A stretch of DNA of 64,000 bases from positions 992,001-1,056,000 of the forward strand of contig NC_009667.1 in assembly GCF_000017405.1 (NCBI RefSeq), in the 5' to 3' direction. The DNA is from Brucella anthropi ATCC 49188. Lineage in GTDB: Bacteria > Pseudomonadota > Alphaproteobacteria > Rhizobiales > Rhizobiaceae. The notes below the pieces were generated by a model that was given only the letters and a program-made list of their open reading frames with translations, was not told the DNA's origin and did not search any database. Positions 47,796 to 56,101 of the stretch are shown piece by piece. Each line of letters begins with the position of its first letter. Positions within the stretch are counted from its first letter, which is position 1. The position numbers and the translations under genes were made by a program.

Positions 47796-48645
47796 GCTCG
47801 GGTTGTTGTTCGCGCTTGCGAAAAATCATGATCGCGGCGTTTATTTCCGCACCGATGATGAAAATTGCCGAGAGCATATAGAGAAAGACGATGGCCACCA
47901 TGATGGAGGCGAGGCCCGCATAGGTCGTCACATAGGTGGCGAAAGTTTCCAGATATTTTGCGAAGGCCATCGCGGCGGCAAGCCAGGCGATGAGCGTGAT
48001 CAATATGCCGGGCAGTATGTCACCGAGGCTGCGGCGTCCGGCTGGAAGCCAGATATGCACCATGAACAGTGCCAGAACCAGAACCCCCACTGCCACAGTA
48101 TAGCGCCAGAACGCAATCGTTCCTGTGAACGGCGCTATATCGGGAAACCATTGTTCGGCAAGACGCACGGCAAGCGGGGCCAGAACCAGCAGAAAGCTGA
48201 TTGCCATCAGGCTCAGAGTGCCGACGAGAACGAAGCCCAGACTTTGCAAGCGGCAGAAAATGATCGAGCGCTGGTCGGTGACGCGATAGGCTCGGTTGAG
48301 CGCGATGCGCAGCGCCTCCACGCCGTTGGAGGCGAAATAGGCCGCTGCAATAACGCTCAATGTCAGAAGTCCGCTGCGCTGCACGGTCAGCACGTTCATC
48401 ACTTCGTTGGCAATTGGGGCTGCGATGTTCGACGGCCACATATCGAAGATGACATGCACCGCCGTATCGGCGAATTCCTTGGTGCCGAGAAAGCTTGCAA
48501 GCGTTGTGGCAAAGATAAGGAACGGAAACAATGCCATCAGGCCGGAAAGGGCTATATGGCTAGCGAAGGCCCAGCCATCGTCCGAACTGAAATGACCGAT
48601 GACATCATAGGTGATCTGACGGAGAAAACGTCTGATTTTTCGCAT
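47779..48645 (-). CDS. YihY/BrkB-family membrane protein
   Basis: 288 residues, about six membrane helices. Family features: DGWAFASHIALSGLMALFPFLIF near the N-terminus, FASNGVEALRIALNRAYRV in the middle and SAIFIIGAEINAAIM at the end. Often annotated ribonuclease BN in error. Function unknown. An N-terminal ATG at 48645 is used. Confidence 0.9.
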   Translation of the reverse strand: MRKIRRFLRQITYDVIGHFSSDDGWAFASHIALSGLMALFPFLIFATTLASFLGTKEFADTAVHVIFDMWPSNIAAPIANEVMNVLTVQRSGLLTLSVIAAAYFASNGVEALRIALNRAYRVTDQRSIIFCRLQSLGFVLVGTLSLMAISFLLVLAPLAVRLAEQWFPDIAPFTGTIAFWRYTVAVGVLVLALFMVHIWLPAGRRSLGDILPGILITLIAWLAAAMAFAKYLETFATYVTTYAGLASIMVAIVFLYMLSAIFIIGAEINAAIMIFRKREQQPELIDVK

Positions 48646-48787
48646 CCGCAGATTTGTCCCTCAAAGCCCTGATCGGTATTCGATAGTGTTCAGCCGGTGT
48701 TTCAAGGCCTTAAATCTAGCATTGGTCTGCGGATTGCAAGGGCGCGACCCGTTTTAAACCGGAGCCGAATCAAGCAAGCTTGGCGAA

Positions 48788-49663
48788 ATGACAGCGGGAA
48801 ACGAACATATGGCTCCGGCACAAACCGGTCAGAACCGACAGCGTAATATCATCATCACCGGCTGTTCCTCCGGTATCGGTGCCTATTGTGCCGAAGCACT
48901 GCACAGTCAAGGCTGGCGCGTCTTTGCGACCGCCCGCAAGGATGCGGATATTGCGGCACTCAAGGCGCAGGGAATGGAAGCGCATTATCTCGACTATACG
49001 GAACCGCAGTCGATCGCGGTCTTAGCCGATGAGGTGCTGCGCCAGACGGACGGCAAGCTCGATGCCCTGTTCAATAATGGTGCTTATGCTCAACCCGGCG
49101 CGATAGAGGACTTGCCGGTCGAAGCCTTACGCCAGCAGTTCGAAGCCAATTTCTTCGGTTGGCACGACCTTACCCGACGCGTGGTTCCGGTCATGCGCAG
49201 GCAAGGGCATGGGCGCATCGTGCATTGCTCGTCGATCCTCGGCCTCGTACCGATGAAATGGCGCGGTGCTTATGTGGCGTCAAAGTTTGCGCTTGAAGGA
49301 CTGATGCTTGCGCAGCGCATGGAGCTGGAAGGCTCCGGTATCGATGTGTCGCTGATCGAGCCTGGCCCGATTGCTTCGCGCTTCACTTACAACGCCGCCA
49401 GCCACGCCAGAGCCAATATCGACATGGAAGCTTCGGTGCATCGCGAGCTTTACCAGCGCCAGATGGCGAAACTGGAAGGCGGCGGTACAAAATCCAAGAA
49501 CAAGCTTGGACCGGAAGCCGTCTATGCTGTACTGCTTCATGCATTGGAGGCGCCGCGTCCCCGCCCGCATTATGTGGTGACGAGACCGGCGAAACTTGGG
49601 TCACTGGCACGGCGCCTGATGCCGGCACGCTGGCTCTACCGGATGCTGTCCGACCAGTCATGA
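48788..49663 (+). CDS. Short-chain dehydrogenase/reductase
   Basis: 291 residues. Cofactor motif TGCSSGIGAYC, catalytic Ser in HCSSILGLVPMKW and YVASK (Tyr-x3-Lys). The YDYTEPQSIAVL region with an acidic residue after beta-2 does not settle NAD versus NADP. The C-terminal helices suggest a classical SDR acting on a hydrophobic substrate. It may lead the HIG1-PduO genes that follow on the same strand (33-base gap). Confidence 0.9.
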   Translation: MTAGNEHMAPAQTGQNRQRNIIITGCSSGIGAYCAEALHSQGWRVFATARKDADIAALKAQGMEAHYLDYTEPQSIAVLADEVLRQTDGKLDALFNNGAYAQPGAIEDLPVEALRQQFEANFFGWHDLTRRVVPVMRRQGHGRIVHCSSILGLVPMKWRGAYVASKFALEGLMLAQRMELEGSGIDVSLIEPGPIASRFTYNAASHARANIDMEASVHRELYQRQMAKLEGGGTKSKNKLGPEAVYAVLLHALEAPRPRPHYVVTRPAKLGSLARRLMPARWLYRMLSDQS

Positions 49664-49696
49664 GGTCAGGAACAGTGCGCGTGGGAAGGAAATAAA

Positions 49697-49900
49697 ATGG
49701 ACGTTCTGTTCAAGGGCGCGGCAATGGTGGCCATGTTTGCTGTGGCCGTCGTTCTGATCATCGGTCTGCGCAACATGATGCGCGGCGGTGACGGCAATTT
49801 CTCGAACAAGATGATGCAGCTGCGTGTTTTCCTGCAGTTCATTGCCATCGTTCTGATCGTTGGTGCGATCTATTTTGCCCGCCAGAAAACTGGCCAGTAA
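49697..49900 (+). CDS. HIG1-domain twin-transmembrane protein
   Basis: 67 residues: two membrane helices (about 7-25 and 45-62) joined by a polar loop GDGNFSNKMMQLRVFLQ, which carries the R-x3-Q end of the HIG1 motif. Mitochondrial relatives (Rcf1) are cytochrome oxidase assembly factors. The bacterial protein's role is not established. SD GGAAGGAA before ATG 49697. The next gene starts 2 bases after its stop. Confidence 0.85.
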   Translation: MDVLFKGAAMVAMFAVAVVLIIGLRNMMRGGDGNFSNKMMQLRVFLQFIAIVLIVGAIYFARQKTGQ

Positions 49901-49902
49901 AT

Positions 49903-50493
49903 ATGGTCAAGCTCAACAAGATCTATACCCGGACGGGCGACAAGGGCACGACCGGACTTGCCAGCGGACCACGGCGGCTGAAGTCGGACCTGCGCGTCGA
50001 AGCCTATGGTACGGTGGATGAAACCAATGCCTGCATTGGCATGGCGCGCCTTCACACCGGCGGCGAAGATAATCCTCATGCGCAAATCGATGCCATGCTG
50101 GGCCGTATCCAGAACGATCTTTTCGACCTTGGCGCGGATCTTTCGACGCCGGATGATGGCAAGCCGCTCGCCTACGAACCTTTGCGCATCGTCGCATCGC
50201 AGGTTTCGCGTGTGGAAGCCGATATTGACCTCCTCAATACCGATTTGCAGCCGCTGCGTTCGTTCATTCTTCCGGGCGGCTCGGCGGCATCTGCCGCGTT
50301 GCATCTCGCTCGCACGGTTTCACGCCGGGCTGAACGCCTGATGGTTGCGCTTGCTCGCGTCGAAGGAGAGGTCGTTTCGGCGGAGGCTTTGCAATATATC
50401 AACCGCCTCTCCGATTTCCTGTTCGTGGCGTCGCGAACCGTCAACGATAACGGCGCGCAGGACGTTCTCTGGGTGCCCGGCGCCAACCGTTAG
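49903..50493 (+). CDS. PduO-type ATP:cob(I)alamin adenosyltransferase
   Basis: 196 residues, four-helix bundle forming adenosylcobalamin from ATP and cob(I)alamin. ATP motif IYTRTGDKGTTGL, then YGTVDETNACIGMAR, and the RRAERLMVALA and YINRLSDFLFVASR blocks. It follows the HIG1 gene with 2 bases between. Its TAG stop (50491-50493) lies at the edge of a dispersed repeat. Confidence 0.93.
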   Translation: MVKLNKIYTRTGDKGTTGLASGPRRLKSDLRVEAYGTVDETNACIGMARLHTGGEDNPHAQIDAMLGRIQNDLFDLGADLSTPDDGKPLAYEPLRIVASQVSRVEADIDLLNTDLQPLRSFILPGGSAASAALHLARTVSRRAERLMVALARVEGEVVSAEALQYINRLSDFLFVASRTVNDNGAQDVLWVPGANR

Positions 50494-50540
50494 AGCATGT
50501 CTCCCGAAAGTGGGAACCGGTTTCGGGATAAAGACATGCG
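50492..50540. repeat. Dispersed palindromic repeat, family B copy 4
   Basis: AGAGCATGTCTCCCGAAAGTG, then GGGAACCGGTTTCGGGATAA, ending GACATGCG: the longest copy in this orientation. Its first two bases are the end of the PduO-gene stop codon. With the palindrome at 50556-50594 it fills the whole gap to queE. Confidence 0.85.
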
Positions 50541-50555
50541 AAAAGACAAACATTT

Positions 50556-50594
50556 AGAGCGCCGGTCTGATTCAATCAGATCGATACGCGCTCT
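50556..50594. repeat. Dispersed palindrome, family C copy 2 (degenerate)
   Basis: AGAGCGC...TCTGATT/AATCAGA...GCGCTCT, less perfect than the copy at 32941. Its final CT overlaps the queE stop codon (CTA, 50593-50595). Confidence 0.75.
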
Positions 50595-51333
50595 AAACGC
50601 CACGTCTGTTGCCCCAGATCAGCACGTGAAGCTGGGGCAGGACGTGCGCTTCGTACCAGCCATCCGCAATTACCTTTTCGACCAGCCATTCCATTCGCCG
50701 CATGATGCCGTCGATATCGATTGCGGCATCATGTGCTTCGGGCGGCGGCGGTGTGTGATTGCCGGGCTGGAGATAGACCGGTAGACCGGAATATTGACTG
50801 GCTACATCTTTGGCGAAGACGTAATCGGCATCGTCGAAGATGACGAATTTCAGCACCGTTCGCGGCGTTCTGCCTGCAGCCTCGACACAGACCGCAAGCG
50901 CATCGAAATCGGCATCCATACCGCTTGAAGGCGGCTTTGGGCTCAGTACCAGTGTGTCGAGCGCGGAAAACCAGTCTTGCGCGACCGATCCTTGGGTTTC
51001 CAGTGCAAAGCGATAGCCTTCGGTCTTGCCGTGCTCGATCAAGGGTCCCAGCGGCTGAATGGCCGGATTGCCGCCAGAAAGTGACACTGTTAGTGGCTTA
51101 TTTCGGGAAAGTGTCGTCACTTCACCCCAAACTGCCTCCACGCTCATCGCTTTCCACTCGCGACGAAAACGGCTTTCGACGGCATGCAGGCTATCGCACC
51201 AGACGCAGCGATAATCGCAGCCACCGGTTCGCACGAAGACGGTCGGCTCACCGATCAGCACACCTTCGCCCTGTAGCGTGGGGCCGAAAATCTCTGCGAT
51301 GCGTATTTGCGTCACGGTCTGTACTCGGCCCAT
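50593..51333 (-). CDS. queE: 7-carboxy-7-deazaguanine synthase
   Basis: Radical-SAM enzyme of preQ0/queuosine synthesis; ring-contracts carboxytetrahydropterin. 246 residues. Radical-SAM cluster motif [12 protein letters not shown] (Cx3Cx2C, the QueE form), [20 protein letters not shown] at the N-terminus, [14 protein letters not shown]. It overlaps queD by 22 bases, forming the end of queC-queD-queE. Confidence 0.96.
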   Translation of the reverse strand: MGRVQTVTQIRIAEIFGPTLQGEGVLIGEPTVFVRTGGCDYRCVWCDSLHAVESRFRREWKAMSVEAVWGEVTTLSRNKPLTVSLSGGNPAIQPLGPLIEHGKTEGYRFALETQGSVAQDWFSALDTLVLSPKPPSSGMDADFDALAVCVEAAGRTPRTVLKFVIFDDADYVFAKDVASQYSGLPVYLQPGNHTPPPPEAHDAAIDIDGIMRRMEWLVEKVIADGWYEAHVLPQLHVLIWGNRRGV

Positions 51334-51668
51334 GTCTTGGGCGTTTCACTGACCCGCACGGCGGAAATTTCCGGCCAGCGCGCATAACACCATTCGAAAA
51401 AATGCCGGGCGAGGGTTTCAGCCGTGCTCTGGTCGTGGCCCAGAACATCGTTGAGATGGCGGTGGTCAAAACAATCATCGATGTAGCGCTTGAACGGTGC
51501 CAGCTCATGATAATCACGGACAAAGCCGTGCTGGTTAAGATCGTCAGCCGAGAGCTCGACCTCAACAATATAATTGTGGCCGTGCAGGCGGGCGCATTGA
51601 TGATCGTCCGGCAGCCCGGTCAACTGATGCGATGCGGAGAAATGAAATTCCTTGGTAATGCGAAACAT
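51312..51668 (-). CDS. queD: 6-carboxytetrahydropterin synthase
   Basis: Second step of the preQ0 pathway; converts dihydroneopterin triphosphate. 118 residues, T-fold. Zinc histidines in HFSASHQL and [12 protein letters not shown], catalytic Cys in [11 protein letters not shown], and acidic FGLD-like region replaced by [13 protein letters not shown]. Overlaps queC by one base (start at 51668), so the three genes are coupled. Confidence 0.96.
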   Translation of the reverse strand: MFRITKEFHFSASHQLTGLPDDHQCARLHGHNYIVEVELSADDLNQHGFVRDYHELAPFKRYIDDCFDHRHLNDVLGHDQSTAETLARHFFEWCYARWPEISAVRVSETPKTWAEYRP

Positions 51669-52366
51669 CAGGCGTTCCTCTTCTCGATTGCCGAGCGCCA
51701 GAAATCCGCATCTTCATAAAGGGTAGGGTCTTCGACACCGGCGAGATGGAAGGCTTCGCGTCGCTCGACGCAGGTGCCGCAGCGTCCGCAGTGATGTTCG
51801 CCACCCTTGTAGCAAGACCATGTCGCGGCAAAGGGCGCACCGTGTTTTGCGCCGTCGATAACGATATCGGCTTTGGATGCGTGCACATAAGGCGCGAGCA
51901 GCTTTATGTCCGCATAACCGTCCAATGCATGGTTCTGCATCGTCTGGAAGGCATCAATAAAACCGGGGCGGCAGTCGGGATAAATGAAGTGATCGCCGCC
52001 ATGGACGGCAAGGGCTATCGCCTCGGCTTTTTGGGCAGCGGCCACGCCGAATGCTATTGCCAGCATGATCGCATTGCGGTTCGGAACGACGGTGATCTTC
52101 ATTGTTTCTTCGGCATAGTGTCCGTCCGGCACATCGATATCGTCAGTGAGGGCGGAGCCGGTCAGGCTGGCACCGATGTTGGTGATATCGATGATCTGGT
52201 GGGGAACGCCGAGCCTTTCGGCGCAGGCTTTGGCCGAATCCAGTTCCTTTTTGTGGCGCTGGCCATAGTCGAAGGAGAGGAGGGCGGTGAGTTGGTGTTC
52301 GCTTGCAATTCTGTAAGCAAGCGAAACGGAATCGAGTCCGCCGGAGCAGACGACGAGCGTTTTCAT
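51668..52366 (-). CDS. queC: 7-cyano-7-deazaguanine synthase
   Basis: ATP-dependent amide-to-nitrile conversion yielding preQ0. 232 residues. PP-loop VVCSGGLDSVSLAY and the C-terminal zinc site CYKGGEHHCGRCGTCVERREAF (four Cys). First gene of queC-queD-queE, with its SD AAGGA inside a preQ1-I riboswitch, so translation is expected to fall when preQ1 is abundant. Confidence 0.97.
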   Translation of the reverse strand: MKTLVVCSGGLDSVSLAYRIASEHQLTALLSFDYGQRHKKELDSAKACAERLGVPHQIIDITNIGASLTGSALTDDIDVPDGHYAEETMKITVVPNRNAIMLAIAFGVAAAQKAEAIALAVHGGDHFIYPDCRPGFIDAFQTMQNHALDGYADIKLLAPYVHASKADIVIDGAKHGAPFAATWSCYKGGEHHCGRCGTCVERREAFHLAGVEDPTLYEDADFWRSAIEKRNA

Positions 52367-52376
52367 AAGTCAGGGT

Positions 52377-52407
52377 TCCTTGTTTTGACCGGGTAGGCTG
52401 CGACCGG
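52377..52407 (-). promoter_or_regulatory. PreQ1-I riboswitch controlling queC
   Basis: On the minus strand: CCGG stem, loop TCGCAGCCTA, CCCGG stem, then the A-rich tail TCAAAACAAGGA whose AAGGA is the queC SD (11 bases before ATG 52366). This is the compact H-type pseudoknot layout of class I preQ1 aptamers: stem-loop, C-rich loop, AAAACAAGGA-like tail. Ligand-bound pairing would hide the SD. Confidence 0.85.
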
Positions 52408-52542
52408 ATTGCGAGGCGTTACCTAAAGCATGGCGCATCGCTTGTAAACGACATGAAAACGGGAGGTGTCGGGTTGCTCGGTTTTGGAATGACCTCTTGT
52501 CAGAATAAATTGATTTTAATCGATATAGCGGCCTGTGCCTGA

Positions 52543-52558
52543 TTGACGTGCACGTCAA
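52543..52558. promoter_or_regulatory. Perfect 16-bp palindrome between queC and etfB
   Basis: TTGACGTGCACGTCAA is fully self-complementary. It is 160 bases upstream of etfB. The ACGT-NN-ACGT core recalls operators of regulators of branched-chain amino-acid/fatty-acid catabolism (LiuR-like MerR proteins), which in other proteobacteria control etf genes. Factor is inferred. The rest of the 52408-52717 gap shows no gene. Confidence 0.55.
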
Positions 52559-52717
52559 CCGTCTTTAGGTTTCGTGCCGGTTCCCGGCGGATAGGCAGCG
52601 CATTTGCGTCATAACCCAAGTTGCGCTGGTGCCGCTTTCATGTCGGATTTTGACATGCGGGTGGGAGTTCACGGCGGCATAGTCGTGCTGCAAGAGTCAT
52701 TGAAGAGGTAATCGCGG

Positions 52718-53464
52718 ATGAAAGTCCTTGTCGCAGTGAAACGGGTTGTCGATTACAACGTAAAGATCCGTGTAAAGGGAGACGGTTCGGGCGTTGAGCT
52801 TGCGAACGTCAAGATGTCGATGAACCCTTTCGATGAGATCGCGGTTGAAGAAGCGATCCGTCTGAAGGAAGCGGGCAAGGTGACGGAAATCGTCGCGGTT
52901 TCGGTCGGCCCGGCACAGGCACAGGAAACGCTGCGTACCGCACTTGCCATGGGCGCCGATCGTGCGATCCTGGTGAAGTCGGACGAAACGGTTGAGCCGC
53001 TTGGCGTTGCCAAGGTTCTCAAGGGCGTGGTCGATGCGGAAAAGCCGGATCTCGTCTTCCTCGGCAAGCAGGCAATCGACGATGATTCCAACCAGACTGG
53101 CCAGATGCTTTCGGCCCTTCTCAACTGGAGCCAGGCGACGTTCGCCTCGAAGGTGGAACTGGGCGACGGTTCGGCCAAGGTAACGCGCGAAGTTGATGGT
53201 GGTCTCCAGACCATCGACGTGAAGCTTCCGGCTATCGTTACGGTCGATCTTCGTTTGAACCAGCCGCGCTATGCGTCGCTGCCGAACATCATGAAGGCCA
53301 AGAAGAAGCCGCTGGACGAGAAGTCGCCTGCCGATTTCGGCGCCGACATTGCGCCGCGTCTCAAGGTCCTGAAGACTGAAGAGCCGGGTGGCCGCAAGGC
53401 TGGCGTGAAGGTCGGTTCAGTTTCTGAACTGGTCGAGAAGCTCAAGGCCGACGGCGTACTCTAA
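52718..53464 (+). CDS. etfB: Electron transfer flavoprotein beta subunit
   Basis: With EtfA carries electrons from acyl-CoA and other dehydrogenases to ETF-ubiquinone oxidoreductase. 248 residues. AMP-binding region [25 protein letters not shown], signature loop [23 protein letters not shown]. The lysine-rich recognition loop (Lys193, 195-197) matches the site methylated by ETFBKMT enzymes. SD GAAGAGG before ATG 52718; etfA follows 23 bases later. Confidence 0.97.
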   Translation: MKVLVAVKRVVDYNVKIRVKGDGSGVELANVKMSMNPFDEIAVEEAIRLKEAGKVTEIVAVSVGPAQAQETLRTALAMGADRAILVKSDETVEPLGVAKVLKGVVDAEKPDLVFLGKQAIDDDSNQTGQMLSALLNWSQATFASKVELGDGSAKVTREVDGGLQTIDVKLPAIVTVDLRLNQPRYASLPNIMKAKKKPLDEKSPADFGADIAPRLKVLKTEEPGGRKAGVKVGSVSELVEKLKADGVL

Positions 53465-53487
53465 AGAAATCGGAAGGGACGATATAA

Positions 53488-54417
53488 ATGGCTATTCTTC
53501 TTATTGCCGAACATGACAATGCAACCCTTTCCGACCAGACGGCGAAGGCGCTGACGGCGGCTGCCCAGATCGGCGGCGACGTGGATGTTCTGGTTGCAGG
53601 CAAGGGCGCGAAGGCTGCAGCCGATGCTGCCGCCAAGCTCAAGGGTGTGCGTAAGGTTCTGCTTGCTGAAAGCGATGGACTGGAAAACCGTCTGGCCGAG
53701 CCAACGGCCGCTCTCATCGTGGAACTGGCAGGCAATTACGACACGATCATTGCTCCGGCAACGACCTCGGCCAAGAACATCCTGCCGCGCGTTGCAGCGC
53801 TTCTCGATGTGATGCAGTTGTCCGAAATCATGGAAGTCGTGTCGGCTGATACGTTCAAGCGTCCGATCTATGCGGGCAATGCGATCCAGACGGTCCAGTC
53901 GACCGATGCAAAGAAGGTTATCACCGTGCGTACCGCGTCGTTCCAGGCAACGGGCGAAGGTGGTTCGGCTGCAGTTGAAAGCGTCAATGCAGCAGCCGAT
54001 CCGGCGCTGTCGAGCTTCGTCGGCAATGCATTGTCGGATTCGGACCGTCCGGAACTGACCTCGGCCAAGATCATCATCTCCGGCGGTCGTGCGCTCGGTT
54101 CTGCCGAAAAGTTCCAGGAAGTGATCCTGCCGGTTGCCGACAAGCTTGGTGCAGCGGTCGGCGCAAGCCGTGCTGCAGTCGATGCGGGCTACGCGCCGAA
54201 CGACTGGCAGGTTGGCCAGACCGGCAAGGTGGTTGCCCCGGATCTCTACATCGCCGTCGGAATCTCCGGTGCGATCCAGCATCTGGCCGGTATGAAGGAC
54301 AGTCGCGTGATCGTGGCGATCAACAAGGACGAGGAAGCGCCGATCTTCCAGGTGGCCGATTACGGCCTCGTCGGCGATCTCTTTACGATCCTGCCGGAAC
54401 TGCAAAAAGCGCTTTAA
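53488..54417 (+). CDS. etfA: Electron transfer flavoprotein alpha subunit
   Basis: 309 residues. N-terminal domain with [21 protein letters not shown], then the C-terminal FAD domain [64 protein letters not shown] and the end [25 protein letters not shown]. Forms the ETF heterodimer with EtfB. SD GGAAGGGAC. A strong terminator separates it from hbd, though the order etfB-etfA-hbd is conserved. Confidence 0.97.
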   Translation: MAILLIAEHDNATLSDQTAKALTAAAQIGGDVDVLVAGKGAKAAADAAAKLKGVRKVLLAESDGLENRLAEPTAALIVELAGNYDTIIAPATTSAKNILPRVAALLDVMQLSEIMEVVSADTFKRPIYAGNAIQTVQSTDAKKVITVRTASFQATGEGGSAAVESVNAAADPALSSFVGNALSDSDRPELTSAKIIISGGRALGSAEKFQEVILPVADKLGAAVGASRAAVDAGYAPNDWQVGQTGKVVAPDLYIAVGISGAIQHLAGMKDSRVIVAINKDEEAPIFQVADYGLVGDLFTILPELQKAL

Positions 54418-54425
54418 TCGATCAG

Positions 54426-54452
54426 AAAGCGGCGGGCTAGTCCCGCCGCTTT
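54426..54452 (+). terminator. Terminator of etfBA
   Basis: AAAGCGGCGGG, loop ctagt, CCCGCCGCTTT: an 11-bp stem followed by TTC, starting nine bases after the etfA stop. Confidence 0.9.
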
Positions 54453-54541
54453 TTCATTTGGAAAGCCTTCTGATACGAAAGCGCTGTTTTGCCTTTCTCT
54501 GAATGAGGGCTGTATCCGTCTCGGGCAGAATTGGTATAGTG

Positions 54542-54663
54542 AAGCATCTCCAGCAAAAGTGCGAAGCGGTTTTGCGTTGGACAATGCGAAAAGACAAAGA
54601 CAGAGCATTTCCAGCAAAAGTGCGAAGCGGTTTTGCTGGGGGTAATATGTAAGAACAAAAGTT
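54542..54663. repeat. Two family A dispersed repeats in tandem (copies 3 and 4)
   Basis: CAGCAAAAGTGCGAAGCGGT followed by TTTGC occurs at 54551 and again at 54612, both preceded by AGCAT(T/C)TC. The two near-identical units of about 60 bases sit head to tail between the etfA terminator and hbd. A perfect palindrome AGAGCATATGCTCT (54664-54677) closes the array. Confidence 0.85.
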
Positions 54664-54717
54664 AGAGCATATGCTCTCGGCCTCGGCTCTGTTGTGGAGC
54701 GGCTGAATGAAGGAGTT

Positions 54718-55599
54718 ATGACTGTGGCAATCAAGACGGTAGGGGTGGTCGGCGCAGGACAGATGGGCAGCGGTATTGCTCATGTATGCGCGCTGGCCGG
54801 GTTCGATGTGCTTCTTCACGATGCGGCAGCGGACCGGCTGGAAAAGGGCATCGCCACCATCAATGGCAACATGGCGCGTCAGGTTGCCTCAGGCAAACTG
54901 CTGGAAGACCAACGCGCAGCGGCGATGAAGCTTATCCGTCCGGCAAATTCCATGGAGGATCTGGCGGGTGTCGATCTAGCCATCGAAGCGGCAACGGAAG
55001 ACGAAACCGTCAAGCGCAAGATTTTTGCGCAGCTTTGCACGGTTCTGAACCCCGAAGCGATTCTCGCAACCAACACGTCGTCGATCTCGATCACACGTCT
55101 CGCATCCACGACCGACCGTCCAGAGCGTTTTATCGGCATTCATTTCATGAATCCCGTTCCTGTGATGAAGCTTGTCGAACTGGTGCGCGGCATCGCAACG
55201 GATGAGGAAACCTTCCGCAAGTCGAACGATTTCGTGACCGCGCTTGGCAAGACGATAACCGTTGCCGAAGATTTTCCGGCCTTTATTGTCAATCGCATTC
55301 TGTTGCCGATGATCAACGAGGCCATCTACACGCTTTATGAAGGGGTCGGCAGCGTCGAAGCTATCGATACAGCCATGAAGCTAGGCGCCAACCACCCGAT
55401 GGGGCCGCTACAGCTCGCCGATTTCATTGGCCTCGATACCTGCCTCTCCATCATGCAGGTTCTGCACGACGGGCTGGCGGATTCCAAGTATCGCCCGTGC
55501 CCGCTTCTGGTCAAATATGTCGAAGCAGGCTGGCTGGGACGCAAGACGGGTCGCGGCTTTTACGATTATCGTGGTGAGCATCCGGTTCCGACGCGGTAA
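54718..55599 (+). CDS. 3-hydroxybutyryl-CoA dehydrogenase
   Basis: Oxidises or reduces (S)-3-hydroxybutyryl-CoA/acetoacetyl-CoA with NAD(P). 293 residues from ATG 54718 behind AGGAG. NAD motif [24 protein letters not shown], catalytic His in [21 protein letters not shown], then the C-terminal domain [19 protein letters not shown]. Position after etfBA fits fatty-acid or butyrate metabolism. Usually annotated hbd/fadB-like. Confidence 0.95.
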   Translation: MTVAIKTVGVVGAGQMGSGIAHVCALAGFDVLLHDAAADRLEKGIATINGNMARQVASGKLLEDQRAAAMKLIRPANSMEDLAGVDLAIEAATEDETVKRKIFAQLCTVLNPEAILATNTSSISITRLASTTDRPERFIGIHFMNPVPVMKLVELVRGIATDEETFRKSNDFVTALGKTITVAEDFPAFIVNRILLPMINEAIYTLYEGVGSVEAIDTAMKLGANHPMGPLQLADFIGLDTCLSIMQVLHDGLADSKYRPCPLLVKYVEAGWLGRKTGRGFYDYRGEHPVPTR

Positions 55600-55621
55600 G
55601 GCGCTTGAACTTTTGAACATG

Positions 55622-55645
55622 AAAGGCCGGTTAAAACCGGCCTTT
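55622..55645 (+). terminator. Terminator of the 3-hydroxybutyryl-CoA dehydrogenase gene
   Basis: AAAGGCCGGTT, loop aa, AACCGGCCTTT then TTTAA; begins 22 bases after the stop codon. Confidence 0.88.
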
Positions 55646-55698
55646 TTTAATTGTGGCGACAATTCGCGACCTGTGGAAAAGCTTCAACATCCTTACCA

Positions 55699-55714
55699 TT
55701 AACTTACCCTTAAC
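55699..55714 (+). promoter_or_regulatory. CtrA-type box upstream of the 42-residue ORF
   Basis: TTAA-CTTACCC-TTAAC, an exact TTAA-N7-TTAAC match, 145 bases before ATG 55859. A second, imperfect TTAA-N8-TTAA pair lies at 55748-55763. Placement after a terminator suggests a new transcription unit starts here. Confidence 0.6.
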
Positions 55715-55858
55715 CATAAGGGTTCAGAGCTTATTCATCTTTGATTGTTAAAGTTTTCATTAAGATGTTCGGAAATGAACAACGTTTCAGAGCCCGGTTA
55801 GTCGGGACAGGACGGGCATCCATTCCGAACAGCATGTTTTTTGACGAAGGTGAAGACG

Positions 55859-55987
55859 ATGAGCATTCTTGTTCAGCTGCGTGACAGCGTTAATGTCATC
55901 CGCGAGTTCGTTGCACCGAGCTACAGGCCCGAGCGCCATTATATGCGCGGGCCAGGCCCGGCTTGCGCCGCACGCACGCACCATTGA
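55859..55987 (+). CDS. Small ORF of 42 residues
   Basis: MSILVQLRDSVNVIREFVAP, then YRPERHYMRGPGPACAARTHH. SD GAAGGTG sits eight bases before ATG. It has its own possible promoter region (CtrA box) and a terminator at 56043, so a real short transcript is plausible. No family recognised; it is basic, with a helical N-terminus and a GP-rich tail. It lies in the 502-base gap between hbd and cysK, where nothing else gene-like is visible. Confidence 0.45.
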   Translation: MSILVQLRDSVNVIREFVAPSYRPERHYMRGPGPACAARTHH

Positions 55988-56042
55988 TATGAGCGCATAA
56001 AGCCTCCGTTTGCTTGGCGAACGGACCGGCATTTAAAAAAGT

Positions 56043-56072
56043 AAAGCCAGAACGGTTCACCGCTCTGGCTTT
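56043..56072. terminator. Bidirectional terminator downstream of cysK and the small ORF
   Basis: AAAGCCAGA...TCTGGCTTT with an inner CGGT/ACCG pairing, then TGTTTTTG on the plus strand and TACTTTTTT on the minus strand. It serves cysK (-) and the small ORF (+). Confidence 0.85.
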
Positions 56073-56101
56073 TGTTTTTGGCCACCGCGTGTGAGTGCGG
56101 A

